Origin: Gemmatimonadota bacterium | GTDB taxonomy: Bacteria > Latescibacterota > UBA2968 | Direction: 5' to 3' | Assembly: GCA_026705765.1 (NCBI GenBank) | Contig: JAPPAB010000082.1 | Span: 1-33,396, forward strand | DNA: 33,396 bases | Part shown: piece by piece, positions 16,571 through 24,828 of the stretch | How the letters are laid out: the number at the start of each line of letters is the position of its first letter | Position numbering within the stretch: the first letter of the stretch is position 1 | Position numbers and translations under genes: made by a program | Notes under the pieces: model-generated | Databases searched by the model: none | Told to the model about the DNA's origin: nothing | The model's input: only the letters and a program-made list of their open reading frames with translations

Positions 16571-17677
16571 TTAGGGTTGGAAGTCGCACACGGCTGCGAT
16601 GACTTGTCCTATTTCGCTTTCGGTCATGCTTGGGAATAGGGGCAAGGTGACCAGATTGCGCCACACGGCATCGGTGACGGGTAAGTCTGTGCGATAGGGT
16701 TTGTACACTTCAAATAAATGGCAGGGTTTGTAGTGTACGCCCGCATCGATGTTGTGTTGCCCCAGATGATCTATCAATTCATCGCGCTGGGATACGCGTG
16801 CCACATAAGCGTGCATTGCACTGCGAACCTGGGGTTTTTCTACAGGTGTTTGCATCCAGTCGAGGGCGGCAAATGCACGTCCGTACTGCAAAAAAATCTC
16901 TCTGCGTTGTGCATTGGCCGACTCCAATTTGCCCAATTGCACCAGACCAATTGCCGCATTGAGATCGTTCATGTAGCATTTATAGCCGAGTTCGCCCACT
17001 TCGTATTCCCATCGATGCTCTGCGCCATTTTTTCGAAACCGATCATAAGTTCCGCGCGAAATGCCCATCCAGCGCAGTTTTCGCGCGCGTTCGGCAAGGT
17101 CTGAATTGTTGGTGGTCAACATCCCACCGTCGCAGGTTGACAAATTTTTACGCGCATCAAAACTAAAACACGTCACTGTGCCCATCCCGCCGACCATTCG
17201 GCCTTTGTAGCGCGCGCCGCTGGCGTGTGCGGCGTCTTCTACGACTGGAATCCCATTTGCAATGGACAGAATCTCATCCATGTCGCAAGGGTGCCCGGCA
17301 AAATGCACCACCATAATCGCTCGGGTGCGCGGCGTGATTTTGGCGGCTATTGCCTTAGGATCGATATTGAGTGTTTCGGGATCTATGTCGCAAAACACCG
17401 GCGTGGCTCCGTTTTGCAAAATTGCGTGATTGGTCGATACAAAGGTCAAGGGCGTGGTAATGACTTCGCCGCCCTCTACATCAAGTATCTTCAAAGCCAG
17501 TAGAAGGGCTGCAGAGCACGAGTTGACAGATACTGCGTGTTGTGCCCCTACATAATGGGCAAATCGCGCTTCGAGTTCTTCGACTTTTTCCCCGGGACCG
17601 ACCCAACCGGACATCAATACTTCGCGTACTGCTTCGACTTCTGCATTGTCAAACCAGGGACGAAAAATGGGAATCAT
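16571..17677 (-). CDS. DegT/DnrJ/EryC1/StrS-family sugar aminotransferase
   Basis: This 368-residue PLP enzyme transfers an amino group to a nucleotide-linked keto-sugar, as in the synthesis of aminodeoxy sugars for O-antigen or capsule. It shows the family hallmarks: GWVGPGEKVEELE near the start, VSVNSCSAALLLAL, TTPLTFVSTNHAIL, VEDAAHASGARY (Asp contacting the PLP ring) and CFSFDARKNLSTCDGGML with the Schiff-base lysine Lys177. The C-terminal AGVHYKPCHLFEVY and LPLFPSMTESEI are also typical. It overlaps the upstream GT2 gene by 4 bp (ATGA), so translation is coupled. The NDP-sugar substrate is not set by sequence alone; no dehydratase or epimerase is present in this window. Confidence 0.92.
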   Translation of the reverse strand: MIPIFRPWFDNAEVEAVREVLMSGWVGPGEKVEELEARFAHYVGAQHAVSVNSCSAALLLALKILDVEGGEVITTPLTFVSTNHAILQNGATPVFCDIDPETLNIDPKAIAAKITPRTRAIMVVHFAGHPCDMDEILSIANGIPVVEDAAHASGARYKGRMVGGMGTVTCFSFDARKNLSTCDGGMLTTNNSDLAERARKLRWMGISRGTYDRFRKNGAEHRWEYEVGELGYKCYMNDLNAAIGLVQLGKLESANAQRREIFLQYGRAFAALDWMQTPVEKPQVRSAMHAYVARVSQRDELIDHLGQHNIDAGVHYKPCHLFEVYKPYRTDLPVTDAVWRNLVTLPLFPSMTESEIGQVIAAVCDFQP

Positions 17678-18621
17678 GGACCTTCCTCCACAGCACCGTG
17701 AGTTAAGGCATGTGCTGACGTGTTGTTAGTCAGTATAAACCAGTAAGCTCGCAAACGCGCTCGCGCCTCTGTGCGACGGCTGTGGGCGATTAAAAACACA
17801 CTTCCCCAGAGCAATGTTCGCAACGTCATTTCTACAGGACGCAGGAGCCTGAGCAAGCGCGCAGCCCATTGTCCCAGGTGTTTGGCAATAAAATAGGCAT
17901 AAGACGCTTCACTGGCCACGAGCATCCGCGTCAATGCCTGTTTGGAACTTTCGCCCCCGATGTGTATGCCTTCGGCGCAGGGTAAATACATGACCTGCCA
18001 GCCAGCGCGGTTGATACACAGGCCGAGATCTACATCTTCGTAATACATAAAAATGGCCTCGTCTAACCCGTTTACAGCGCTCAAAACGCGGCGGCGAACC
18101 GCGAAACACGCTCCGGTCACCCAGGCGACAGCTTCGGGTTTGGTGGGCCTCCGCCGCCGAAATTTAAGCAATGGAAATATTAGATGCAATAGGAATTTAC
18201 GACAGATTTCATCTCTGAGCCTGGGCGCTTCACCGCACGAGGCAAGCACCTGCCCATCCGCGTCTTTAAGCTTTGGCCCCACCATGCCCACATTGGCGTG
18301 TGTATTCAAAAATTCGACCATCTTATTCACTGCATCTGGTTGCAACACGACATCGGGATTTAAGGCTATGACAAGCGCGCTGTGCGAGACAGCCACACCG
18401 CGGTTTACTGCGCTCCCAAATCCCAGATTTGCGCCGGTTTGGATCACGCGCACGCGATCGCCATAAGTTTCCAATGCCTCCAGGCTGTTGTCCGATGATG
18501 CGTTATCGACTACGACCACATCGAGATCTGTTTCACGCTGATCAAGTAATGCGGCAATGCACCGCGCCAGATTTTCTCCGGCATTCCAGTTGACCACTAT
18601 TGCTGTCACACATTCAGGCAT
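17674..18621 (-). CDS. GT2-family glycosyltransferase (rhamnosyltransferase-like)
   Basis: The 315-residue protein is a GT-A-fold inverting transferase: TAIVVNWNAGENLARC near the start, DVVVVDNASSDNSLEAL, NLGFGSAVNRGV and ALNPDVVLQPDAV (the acidic metal/nucleotide-binding pair, here NPDV). It continues with AWVTGACFAVRRRV and FMYYEDVDLGLCINRAGW, a layout typical of WbbL-type rhamnosyltransferases and their kin. It should act at the inner face of the cytoplasmic membrane, adding a sugar to the lipid-linked glycan. It overlaps the aminotransferase gene by 4 bp and the O-antigen ligase-like gene by 8 bp, placing it firmly in the polysaccharide operon. Donor sugar uncertain. Confidence 0.92.
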   Translation of the reverse strand: MPECVTAIVVNWNAGENLARCIAALLDQRETDLDVVVVDNASSDNSLEALETYGDRVRVIQTGANLGFGSAVNRGVAVSHSALVIALNPDVVLQPDAVNKMVEFLNTHANVGMVGPKLKDADGQVLASCGEAPRLRDEICRKFLLHLIFPLLKFRRRRPTKPEAVAWVTGACFAVRRRVLSAVNGLDEAIFMYYEDVDLGLCINRAGWQVMYLPCAEGIHIGGESSKQALTRMLVASEASYAYFIAKHLGQWAARLLRLLRPVEMTLRTLLWGSVFLIAHSRRTEARARLRAYWFILTNNTSAHALTHGAVEEGP

Positions 18622-19999
18622 TATTTTTTTCCTCTGCTACCAGCCGTGCAATAAGCCCTAAAAATGTCGCATGGATAAAGATCAACCGATTGGCAAAGAG
18701 GGTTGCATCTGCCATGCCATAGACGAGGAGTGCTGCATAAATGGCGATAAATGCCGCGCAGAACACACGCACGCGGGTGTCATTACTTTGCTGGAATAAT
18801 TGATATGCGCGCCACAGAGCAAAGCCAAAGATCCACAAAAATGCTGCGACGCCCACCAGTCCCATCCTCAATCCAATCGTCAAATAAACATTGTCAACTG
18901 CACCTACTGTCAATATCTGTGGCGGTGGTGGAAATGTCACCAGAGACGTCACGGTTTCGCCGTGTCCGCCGCCGAGTAGCGGCCGTTGACGAATTTTTTC
19001 CAGTGCATTGCCATAAGATATCAACCGCCCACTTACGGCTTCGACGCTGCGCGTCACGCGGTCCAATGCCATATCGCTGACGGCAGCGCGGGTTTGTTGC
19101 TGAAAAACATACCCCATCGCCAGCAGCAGGAGAGGGACCAGTGCCACGACAATAAGACGCGACAGGTGTCGAGCCTGTTTATCCAGGATGGTCAATGCGG
19201 CCAGACTGCCCAGCCCGACGAATAGCGAAATCCACATGCCCCGTCCCATTGTCAAAACCAGAGCCAACCCGATGGGCAATATCGCGCTCCACGCCCAGGC
19301 GCGCCTGTACGCCCGCGTTTCAAATAATAAAATGGCGGCAATAATGAGCATGCCCATCGGCAACACAATGCCTTCGAGTCGTGCGACCCGAACAAAACCA
19401 CCCGCAATGTCCGTATCGACCTGCAAAAGAAATTCAAACAAATACTCGATGCCGACAATTGCGGCGATGAACAAAAATAAATGCAGGAATGTGGAGAATC
19501 GCCGCACATCAAAAAACCACGTCACCACAAAGAACAACGCGTAGTACAATGGATAGCGCACGTCGCGCAACATTTGCGAGATTGACTGTCCGTAGATCAA
19601 CCCCAATAAGCATGAAAGTACGACCAGTCCCAGCAGTACGCACATTGGTCGATCCAAAAACGTGCGCCGTCTCCAATTCCATCGGCCTTCCAACAAATAG
19701 TTGAGATAGGCAATGCCCATTACCACAACGAGAAGGCCTTCATAGAACTTGAAGCCCATAGGCAAGACCAGATAGTCTTCATAAAACCAGGAAGGCACAA
19801 CCGCAGCGGTGAAACACAAATAGAGCACTGACAGCGTGAGAGAGCCAAAAAGTGCAATTGCCGACAACAAACTCAGAACGAGAATCGCCGCAAGCGCGTC
19901 ATGTATCAAAAACGGTAGTGCAATTAACAGGATCTGCCCCAAACATACCAGAACCAACAGTTGGGGTTTTGCAGGATCAAAGAAATTTGTTTGAAGCAT
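18614..19999 (-). CDS. O-antigen ligase/polymerase (Wzy/WaaL superfamily) membrane protein
   Basis: This 461-residue protein has about twelve hydrophobic segments. The diagnostic region is the large periplasmic loop typical of the Wzy_C superfamily: TMGRGMWISLFVGLG, then SGRLISYGNALEKIRQ, PLLGGGHGE and VDNVYLTIGLRMGLVG. Such proteins polymerise lipid-linked repeat units or ligate finished glycan to lipid A or another acceptor; sequence does not separate these roles. It starts with ATG at 19999, 59 bp after the GT87-like gene, and overlaps the GT2 gene by 8 bp. The presence of Wzi in the same cluster favours a capsule or exopolysaccharide product, but no Wza/Wzc/Wzx gene is visible here. Confidence 0.88.
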   Translation of the reverse strand: MLQTNFFDPAKPQLLVLVCLGQILLIALPFLIHDALAAILVLSLLSAIALFGSLTLSVLYLCFTAAVVPSWFYEDYLVLPMGFKFYEGLLVVVMGIAYLNYLLEGRWNWRRRTFLDRPMCVLLGLVVLSCLLGLIYGQSISQMLRDVRYPLYYALFFVVTWFFDVRRFSTFLHLFLFIAAIVGIEYLFEFLLQVDTDIAGGFVRVARLEGIVLPMGMLIIAAILLFETRAYRRAWAWSAILPIGLALVLTMGRGMWISLFVGLGSLAALTILDKQARHLSRLIVVALVPLLLLAMGYVFQQQTRAAVSDMALDRVTRSVEAVSGRLISYGNALEKIRQRPLLGGGHGETVTSLVTFPPPPQILTVGAVDNVYLTIGLRMGLVGVAAFLWIFGFALWRAYQLFQQSNDTRVRVFCAAFIAIYAALLVYGMADATLFANRLIFIHATFLGLIARLVAEEKNNA

Positions 20000-20058
20000 C
20001 TAAGACGGTTTCCAATAAGTGGGTTCTTTATTCAAAAATGGATCGCCTCGCGTCTCAA

Positions 20059-21297
20059 TTACCGTCGAATAGGAACGAGATATAACAGCGTATCGAATAG
20101 CCAGTTGGGCAGTGATGCGAGAAATAGGTATATGAGTCCAGAAAAAACGACCCAATTAGCAATCTCGTCCAGTATAAAAATGTACGATCCAAAAATACCC
20201 TGTATAAACATTGACCAGCAGGAAAACAAAATACCGACCAGGGTGATCCGAAGAATGCGCAAAAGCCGGATATCTGCAATGGACAACCAGGCAAAGAGTT
20301 GGGGAATGGTGAAAATGAGAAAGATCATCCGGTAATTCCAGTTACTGGCGAGCAAAAAGCTGCCGATATAAATACAAGCTCCCGCTCGAAATGGGCTGAT
20401 ATGTATCCCCGCAACCGGCCGAGATGAGGTGTTTTTGTTAGCCAGCGCGTAAAGCGAAATCAAAAAGACCAAACCGGCGATGCCGTAAAAAAATATCGGT
20501 GCTGCCGCAATTATCCAGGTGCGCAAATCGGGAAAAATCGTCCACTTTTGCAGGGTTTTCTCAATCATCATGGGCAGAACATACACGCCATAAGCACCAC
20601 TGCGTCCTCGAGGTGTTACACTGTAAATTTGCCGAAAATCATCGAGAGATATCCAGCAGTAGGCCAGAAATAGTGCGGCAAGTGGCATTAGAATTCGCCA
20701 GAAGTCGCGTTTATCTTCTGTCAAAAGCTGCGCCAATCCAAAAATTGGAAATACCTTCAGGATAGCTGCGAAGAACATCGCGATTGATCCCCAAAGTTTC
20801 GAGCGATAACCCAACCTCAATGCCAGTGCGACGACAAAAAAGATAACGAGATCGTTGTTGCCTGATTGTAGCCCGAAAATCGCTGAAGGGGAAAACGTCA
20901 CAGCCCCCAAAAACAGAGCTGTTTGGGTATCAATTGTTTTTAAAAACAAAAAAATACCGACAAAAAACAGGAGGATAAAAATTCCAGCCAAAATCACTAG
21001 GTGATCGCTGTTGATCGGCAGCCAAAATAGACATTGCCAGATTCGCGGATAGTTCATCTCTCTACCATAGGGATCAGAGATATTTTTAAACATTGGGTCG
21101 TAGCCCAAAGCATGCGACTCTGCACTGGTTATAATGGTGTGTGTGTCGGCAAAAATGAGGGGCGTTTGCGGCATGTTCCAAAATTGCCTGAATGATGGAA
21201 ACCCGAAAACAGCAACCCATGGAGACAATAATAGAACGCCACAAATAACGATATATAGCAAAACTCGATTGCCGCGTGTGTGCATTGCTGCGCGCAT
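20059..21297 (-). CDS. GT87/DUF2029-like integral-membrane glycosyltransferase
   Basis: The 412-residue protein has about ten hydrophobic segments. The region FADTHTIITSAESHALGYDP contains the acidic first periplasmic loop of GT-C enzymes. GLQSGNNDLVIFFVVALALR and FFAAILKVFPIFGL match the signature blocks of the GT87 (PimE-like, DUF2029) family, which transfers mannose or another sugar from polyprenyl-phosphate donors. ATG at 21297 is the first in frame; Met5 (21285) is an alternative, and neither has a clear ribosome site. It lies between wzi and the O-antigen ligase-like gene with gaps of 92 and 59 bp. The N-terminal half has more AT-rich codons than the neighbouring transferases. Confidence 0.78.
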   Translation of the reverse strand: MRAAMHTRGNRVLLYIVICGVLLLSPWVAVFGFPSFRQFWNMPQTPLIFADTHTIITSAESHALGYDPMFKNISDPYGREMNYPRIWQCLFWLPINSDHLVILAGIFILLFFVGIFLFLKTIDTQTALFLGAVTFSPSAIFGLQSGNNDLVIFFVVALALRLGYRSKLWGSIAMFFAAILKVFPIFGLAQLLTEDKRDFWRILMPLAALFLAYCWISLDDFRQIYSVTPRGRSGAYGVYVLPMMIEKTLQKWTIFPDLRTWIIAAAPIFFYGIAGLVFLISLYALANKNTSSRPVAGIHISPFRAGACIYIGSFLLASNWNYRMIFLIFTIPQLFAWLSIADIRLLRILRITLVGILFSCWSMFIQGIFGSYIFILDEIANWVVFSGLIYLFLASLPNWLFDTLLYLVPIRR

Positions 21298-21389
21298 TTA
21301 CAATTACCGTCCCATGTGGTTGATCCACTGCCAAAATTGAACACAAGATACAAAGCTCATAGCCGTCAAAACGCGAGAAAAACTGCAAA

Positions 21390-23009
21390 TCAATAGAAGT
21401 TCACATCCATTGTTGCTGTCCATTCATGCCCCGTTGCTCTACTTTGCCGGGTTATGATGCGATGGCGTTGATATTGTACCTGTAAAGTCCAATTTCTCAC
21501 GGGTGTAAATTCCACGCGACCACCTATTTTTTGATGTGTCTCCACATCGCCCGACATAAAGTCTCGCGTGGTTGGGTCCTGTAACCGACGCCCCAGTTGT
21601 GCATTACCTCCCACATTGACAATTGTTCCATCTGGGTTTACTGGATTTTCTCCTTGTCGCTCTCTTTCAAAAGTTAAAGACGCTTTCAGGCTCGGTGAAA
21701 AGCGGTGTGTCACTTGTACAAAATATCGGTCTGCATTTGGCCCGGTTGGATAGCCCAACAGGGTGTCGTAGTGTTCATACGTATTGATGTCAAAATTGTG
21801 CGCGTACACGTAAGGCTCCACGCGCACGTATTCGGCGCGTATATCGGTATCTCGCAGTCCCATTGGATCGACCCAGAACGCGCCCACTTGAAAGGCAAAT
21901 TGATTGGAAAATGCATCGGGGTCGAATTTGACCATATCATCAAAAAACCACGCGCCATAAATTGTTAGTCCCGTCCGGATGTACGCCGATATATCGGCTC
22001 CAATCACGAGATTGTCGCGATTTCCCAGGTGATTTTGCGTTCCGGCAAATACTGCGACTGGCAAAACGTAGAGTAGCTCAAATCCTCGATCGCCATATAC
22101 CACGGCTTCGTGCAGCCCAATTCGCACTTTTGAGAACGCGATTTCCAGTCGGTGCGCGGCCAGCCGCTTTCGCCGCAAAAAGATACGCACATGTCCATTG
22201 TCGATCCACCGTCGCGTTGTGTCGATTAGGCCCGGGCGGGCGCGCAGCGATGAAGCGATGTGGGTATAGCGCAATCGCCCGTGTGATGCCTGCAACCGAA
22301 ACAGGCCATAAGATGACGCGTTGTTGGAGAGCAATAAATTTCCCGTGCGCCCTGGTCCCCAATCCATGCTTCCTTTACCCGCATCTATACGCATCCAGGA
22401 ATTTGCCCAGGCCAGTTGAAACGCGCTTTCGCGGAAATCTGCCTTTTTGCCCTTGAGTTGCACGTCTTCAATGGGGTGGGCCAGCACATCTTCACGCCGA
22501 AGGCGCGGTTGGTTGCTCCACTCGCGGGCCTCAAAGTGGCGTGCATAAAATCCCAATGTGTGGAATCGCCCGCGCACAGAACCGCCAATATAGGTTTGCG
22601 ACGCGGTCTCGTTTACAAATCCATCACCCCTGCGCGCAATCACCTGTTGTCGCACCAGTGGTTCGAGTGTGACGGATGCCGCTGAGTCGCGCCATGTCCA
22701 TCGGGGCTCGCGTGCAAAAGCTGCGCGGTTTTCCAGTTCTGCGATATGTCGATTGACGAGGCCCCGCTCGGTTGCCGACATAGATTGGTTTGATACGGCG
22801 GAGAGCATCCGTGCAACTTGTATCCGGCTCAAGGGCCGTGTATCGGGTACGGCAACCCAACCTCGCGCATTCAGGCGATCTAACAGGAGATACACGGGAT
22901 GGTTTAAAGGGATATCGGGCGAGGCATCTTCGCCTATCACTGGACTGGCGAGACAAAAAAACATCGGGATGCCCATGAGTAATCTGAGTAGCAAATGTAT
23001 ATTTCTCAT
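21390..23009 (-). CDS. wzi: Wzi-like capsule assembly outer-membrane protein
   Basis: Wzi is an outer-membrane beta-barrel lectin that anchors capsule to the cell surface. The 539-residue precursor has a signal peptide (MRNIHLLLRLLMGIPMFFCLASPVIG). The core family block DWGPGRTGNLLLSNNA, followed by YGLFRLQ, is the clearest match, with many amphipathic beta strands (LTIYGAWFFDDMVKF, WTLQVQYQRH). It ends in WTATMDVNFY, an aromatic barrel end. An N-terminal helical region (PLSRIQVARMLSAV) resembles the S-layer-homology-like domain seen in many Wzi relatives. ATG at 23009 lacks a clear ribosome site. It is the first gene of the minus-strand polysaccharide operon and diverges from the BMC operon, with 153 bp between them. 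Confidence 0.85.
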   Translation of the reverse strand: MRNIHLLLRLLMGIPMFFCLASPVIGEDASPDIPLNHPVYLLLDRLNARGWVAVPDTRPLSRIQVARMLSAVSNQSMSATERGLVNRHIAELENRAAFAREPRWTWRDSAASVTLEPLVRQQVIARRGDGFVNETASQTYIGGSVRGRFHTLGFYARHFEAREWSNQPRLRREDVLAHPIEDVQLKGKKADFRESAFQLAWANSWMRIDAGKGSMDWGPGRTGNLLLSNNASSYGLFRLQASHGRLRYTHIASSLRARPGLIDTTRRWIDNGHVRIFLRRKRLAAHRLEIAFSKVRIGLHEAVVYGDRGFELLYVLPVAVFAGTQNHLGNRDNLVIGADISAYIRTGLTIYGAWFFDDMVKFDPDAFSNQFAFQVGAFWVDPMGLRDTDIRAEYVRVEPYVYAHNFDINTYEHYDTLLGYPTGPNADRYFVQVTHRFSPSLKASLTFERERQGENPVNPDGTIVNVGGNAQLGRRLQDPTTRDFMSGDVETHQKIGGRVEFTPVRNWTLQVQYQRHRIITRQSRATGHEWTATMDVNFY

Positions 23010-23050
23010 GATGGTTAGAAAAAATAAAGGGATTTCTCTGAATTTGGTTT

Positions 23051-23081
23051 AAAGCGCGGTACTTGTCAAGCATCGCGCTTT
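23051..23081. promoter_or_regulatory. Hairpin in the wzi/BMC divergent interval
   Basis: An 8-bp inverted repeat (23051-23058 with 23074-23081, arms AAAGCGCG/CGCGCTTT) has a 15-nt loop and is followed by T residues on the plus strand. No plus-strand gene ends before it. It may therefore protect the BMC promoter from readthrough, or fold in the wzi leader. A TTGACA (minus strand, 23064-23069) lies in the loop but has only a weak -10. Confidence 0.35.
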
Positions 23082-23100
23082 TTTACAACGTGTTTAGCTC

Positions 23101-23129
23101 TTGACTTTACAGCAGTCATGGGCTATTTT
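23101..23129 (+). promoter_or_regulatory. Sigma-70-type promoter candidate for the BMC operon
   Basis: TTGACT (23101-23106, 5/6) and TATTTT (23124-23129, 4/6) are separated by 17 bp. The predicted start near 23136 leaves a leader of about 27 nt before the pduL ATG at 23163. No obvious operator was seen. Confidence 0.5.
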
Positions 23130-23162
23130 TCGCCTCTTGTAAACAGCCCTTGATACAAAAAA

Positions 23163-23876
23163 ATGACAATGCTTCCAATGCGAAAAAATGCCTCTGTGTG
23201 CGATGATTGCGGGCTTTGTTCTTTCGGGCAAAACAGCGGGGAAAGTGATGCGATTGATCGCATCGCACGAGAAGTCGTGCTTCAAATACGCGGTGGAGAT
23301 GGCGAAGAAATTCCCATTTCCGCAGGTGTATCTGCCCGGCATGCACATGTTGACGACGAAACCCTGGAGATCCTTTTTGGTGCGGGTCACACCTTAACGC
23401 CTTATCGCGAACTCTATCAGCCGGGTGCTTTTGCCGCCGAGGAAGTCATCTCTGTTGTTGGTCCCCGTTTGCGCGCGATTGAGCGCGTGCGGATTCTCGG
23501 TCCCAGCCGCGACTATAATCAGGTTGAACTCGCCCGAACAGATGCCATCTACATCGGCGTTGATCCGCCTGTGAGGGATTCGGGAGACCTGAGAGATGCG
23601 CCACCTGTTACTTTTATCGGTCCCAGGGGGTCGGTCACGGTAAATGCGGCCATTCGCGCTACGCGCCATATTCACCTGCGCCCATCTGATGTAATAGATT
23701 ATGGCTTTCACGGACGGGAAACTGTCAAGGTGCGCGTGGGAGGCGAAAAAGGCGTTATATATGATAATGTGCGTCTCAAAATTGACGAAAGCTATTTGCC
23801 CGAACTCCATCTGGATACCGACGATGCCAATGCAGCTGATCTCGTCTGTGGCGATACGGTGTTTATGATAAAATGA
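23163..23876 (+). CDS. pduL: PduL-type phosphotransacylase, first gene of the BMC operon
   Basis: PduL moves the acyl group from CoA to phosphate inside BMCs, recycling CoA in the lumen. The 237-residue protein has both PduL metal sites: SARHAHVDDETLEILFG (His60, His62) and RHIHLRPSDV (His169, His171). It also has LTPYRELYQPGAFAAEE, VRILGPSRDYNQVELARTDA and DPPVRDSGDL. Residues about 26-43 (ESDAIDRIAREVVLQI) form an amphipathic helix of the encapsulation-peptide kind. Before it is a short CDDCGLC segment (Cys13, Cys16, Cys19), not a usual PduL element. The start is uncertain: ATG codons at 23163, 23169 and 23178 all lack a clear ribosome site. The stop overlaps the next start (ATGA). In this context the likely substrate is lactyl-CoA or propionyl-CoA. 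Confidence 0.94.
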   Translation: MTMLPMRKNASVCDDCGLCSFGQNSGESDAIDRIAREVVLQIRGGDGEEIPISAGVSARHAHVDDETLEILFGAGHTLTPYRELYQPGAFAAEEVISVVGPRLRAIERVRILGPSRDYNQVELARTDAIYIGVDPPVRDSGDLRDAPPVTFIGPRGSVTVNAAIRATRHIHLRPSDVIDYGFHGRETVKVRVGGEKGVIYDNVRLKIDESYLPELHLDTDDANAADLVCGDTVFMIK

Positions 23877-24145
23877 CTGCACTCGGTATGATTGAAACAC
23901 TCGGCGTTATTGGCACGACAGAAGCTGCCGATGCGATGGTCAAAATGGCTTCCGTCACAATTGAAAAGTACGAAAAAATCGGTGCGGGATATACCACCAC
24001 ACTCGTGCGCGGCGATGTGGGGGCGGTTCGCGCAGCTATCGAAGCGGGAACAGAAGCTGCCGAGCGCGTTGGGGATCTCGTTGCCGCTCACATCATTCCA
24101 AATCTCGATCCACAAGTAGAAGCGGTTATTTTTAGTAACCAATGA
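23873..24145 (+). CDS. BMC-H hexameric shell protein 1
   Basis: This 90-residue single-domain BMC (Pfam00936-type) protein is close to Pdu[44 protein letters not shown] and [18 protein letters not shown]. Six copies form a hexamer that tiles the shell facets, with a central pore through which small metabolites pass. The pore loop reads IGAG, where PduA has IGSG. The start overlaps the pduL stop by 4 bp, which suggests coupling. The last 10 residues ([10 protein letters not shown]) differ from those of the second BMC-H, so the paralogues may occupy different shell positions. Confidence 0.95.
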   Translation: MTALGMIETLGVIGTTEAADAMVKMASVTIEKYEKIGAGYTTTLVRGDVGAVRAAIEAGTEAAERVGDLVAAHIIPNLDPQVEAVIFSNQ

Positions 24146-24167
24146 TCATTTTTCAGGAGGATACAAC

Positions 24168-24452
24168 ATGGGTGAAGCCCTCGGCATGATTGAAACCAAA
24201 GGTCTCGTAGCTATGATTGAGGCTGCCGATGCGATGGTCAAAGCCGCCAATGTCCAATTTGTCAATTGGGAACGCATTGGCGCGGGATATGTCACTGCTA
24301 TTGTGCGCGGCGATGTGGCAGCAGTCAAAGCCGCAACGGAAGCCGGCGCTGCCGCTGCTGGCAAGGTTGGTGAACTCGTTTCCGTACACGTCATTCCGCG
24401 ACCACATGGTAGCCTTGAAAATATTCTGCCTATCGGCTCTTCAAACGACTAA
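24168..24452 (+). CDS. BMC-H hexameric shell protein 2
   Basis: This 94-residue PduA/EutM-like shell protein has [38 protein letters not shown] and [18 protein letters not shown]. It has a strong AGGAGG site 9 nt before the ATG, so it is probably made in larger amounts than its upstream paralogue, which has no site of its own beyond coupling. The pore loop again reads IGAG. The C-terminus with [11 protein letters not shown] is the standard PduA/EutM ending. It probably is the main facet protein. Confidence 0.95.
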   Translation: MGEALGMIETKGLVAMIEAADAMVKAANVQFVNWERIGAGYVTAIVRGDVAAVKAATEAGAAAAGKVGELVSVHVIPRPHGSLENILPIGSSND

Positions 24453-24455
24453 ACT

Positions 24456-24746
24456 ATGACCCTCGGAAAGGTGGTGGGAACGGTGGTTGCCACCCAAAAA
24501 GACAGCGGCCTGGCGGGTTTTAAGCTCCAGATCGTCCAAACGCTCGATTTGCCCGCATTCGAACTCAAAGAAAGTTTTGTGGTCGCCGTAGATGCTGTTG
24601 GTGCAGGCGATGGCGAAGTCGTGCTCTGTTGTAGTGGGAGTTCTGCCCGTATGACGAGTGTGACTGAAAATCGTCCTGTCGATGCGGTGATTGTCGCTAT
24701 TATCGACACGGCAGAAATTGAAGGTGAAGCGGTTTATCAAAAATAG
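24456..24746 (+). CDS. BMC-P pentameric vertex protein 1 (EutN/CcmL family)
   Basis: This 96-residue EutN/CcmL-type protein has LGKVVGTVVATQKDSGLAGF, KLQIVQ, ESFVVAVDAVGAGDGEVVLCCSGSSAR and the C-terminal VDAVIVAIIDTAEI. Pentamers of such proteins cap the vertices of polyhedral shells. Its ATG comes 3 nt after the stop of BMC-H 2, so translation is coupled. It is one of three BMC-P paralogues in the locus, a number typical of the Planctomycetes-Verrucomicrobia-type compartment. The three differ most in the loop after the GAGxGE block, which may set position or partner. Confidence 0.93.
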   Translation: MTLGKVVGTVVATQKDSGLAGFKLQIVQTLDLPAFELKESFVVAVDAVGAGDGEVVLCCSGSSARMTSVTENRPVDAVIVAIIDTAEIEGEAVYQK

Positions 24747-24749
24747 CTA

Positions 24750-24770
24750 TCAGCGGTCAGCAATCAGCAA
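24750..24770. repeat. Three tandem 7-bp repeats (TCAGCGG, TCAGCAA, TCAGCAA)
   Basis: Three head-to-tail heptamers lie directly after the first BMC-P stop, in the only sizeable gap (82 bp) of the shell-gene run, before the aldehyde dehydrogenase gene. They look like a short remnant of a dispersed heptad repeat. No hairpin or promoter was seen here. Confidence 0.6.
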
Positions 24771-24828
24771 AATAAGCGAGGTATTGCCTTTGGAGAGTGG
24801 AGCGGGGAACTGAAAGCTTCTATTGCTT

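Noticed and set aside
16563-16664. Extension of the phosphotransferase-methyltransferase fusion upstream into the aminotransferase gene
   Set aside because: The added residues (HDRKRNRTSHRSR-like) are basic and unlike a membrane protein N-terminus, and the TTG at 16562 has a ribosome site immediately after the upstream stop.
23041-23069. Minus-strand TTGACA at 23064-23069 as a strong wzi promoter
   Set aside because: The best -10 at suitable spacing (CAAATT) matches only 3 of 6 bases, so it was not listed as a separate promoter.
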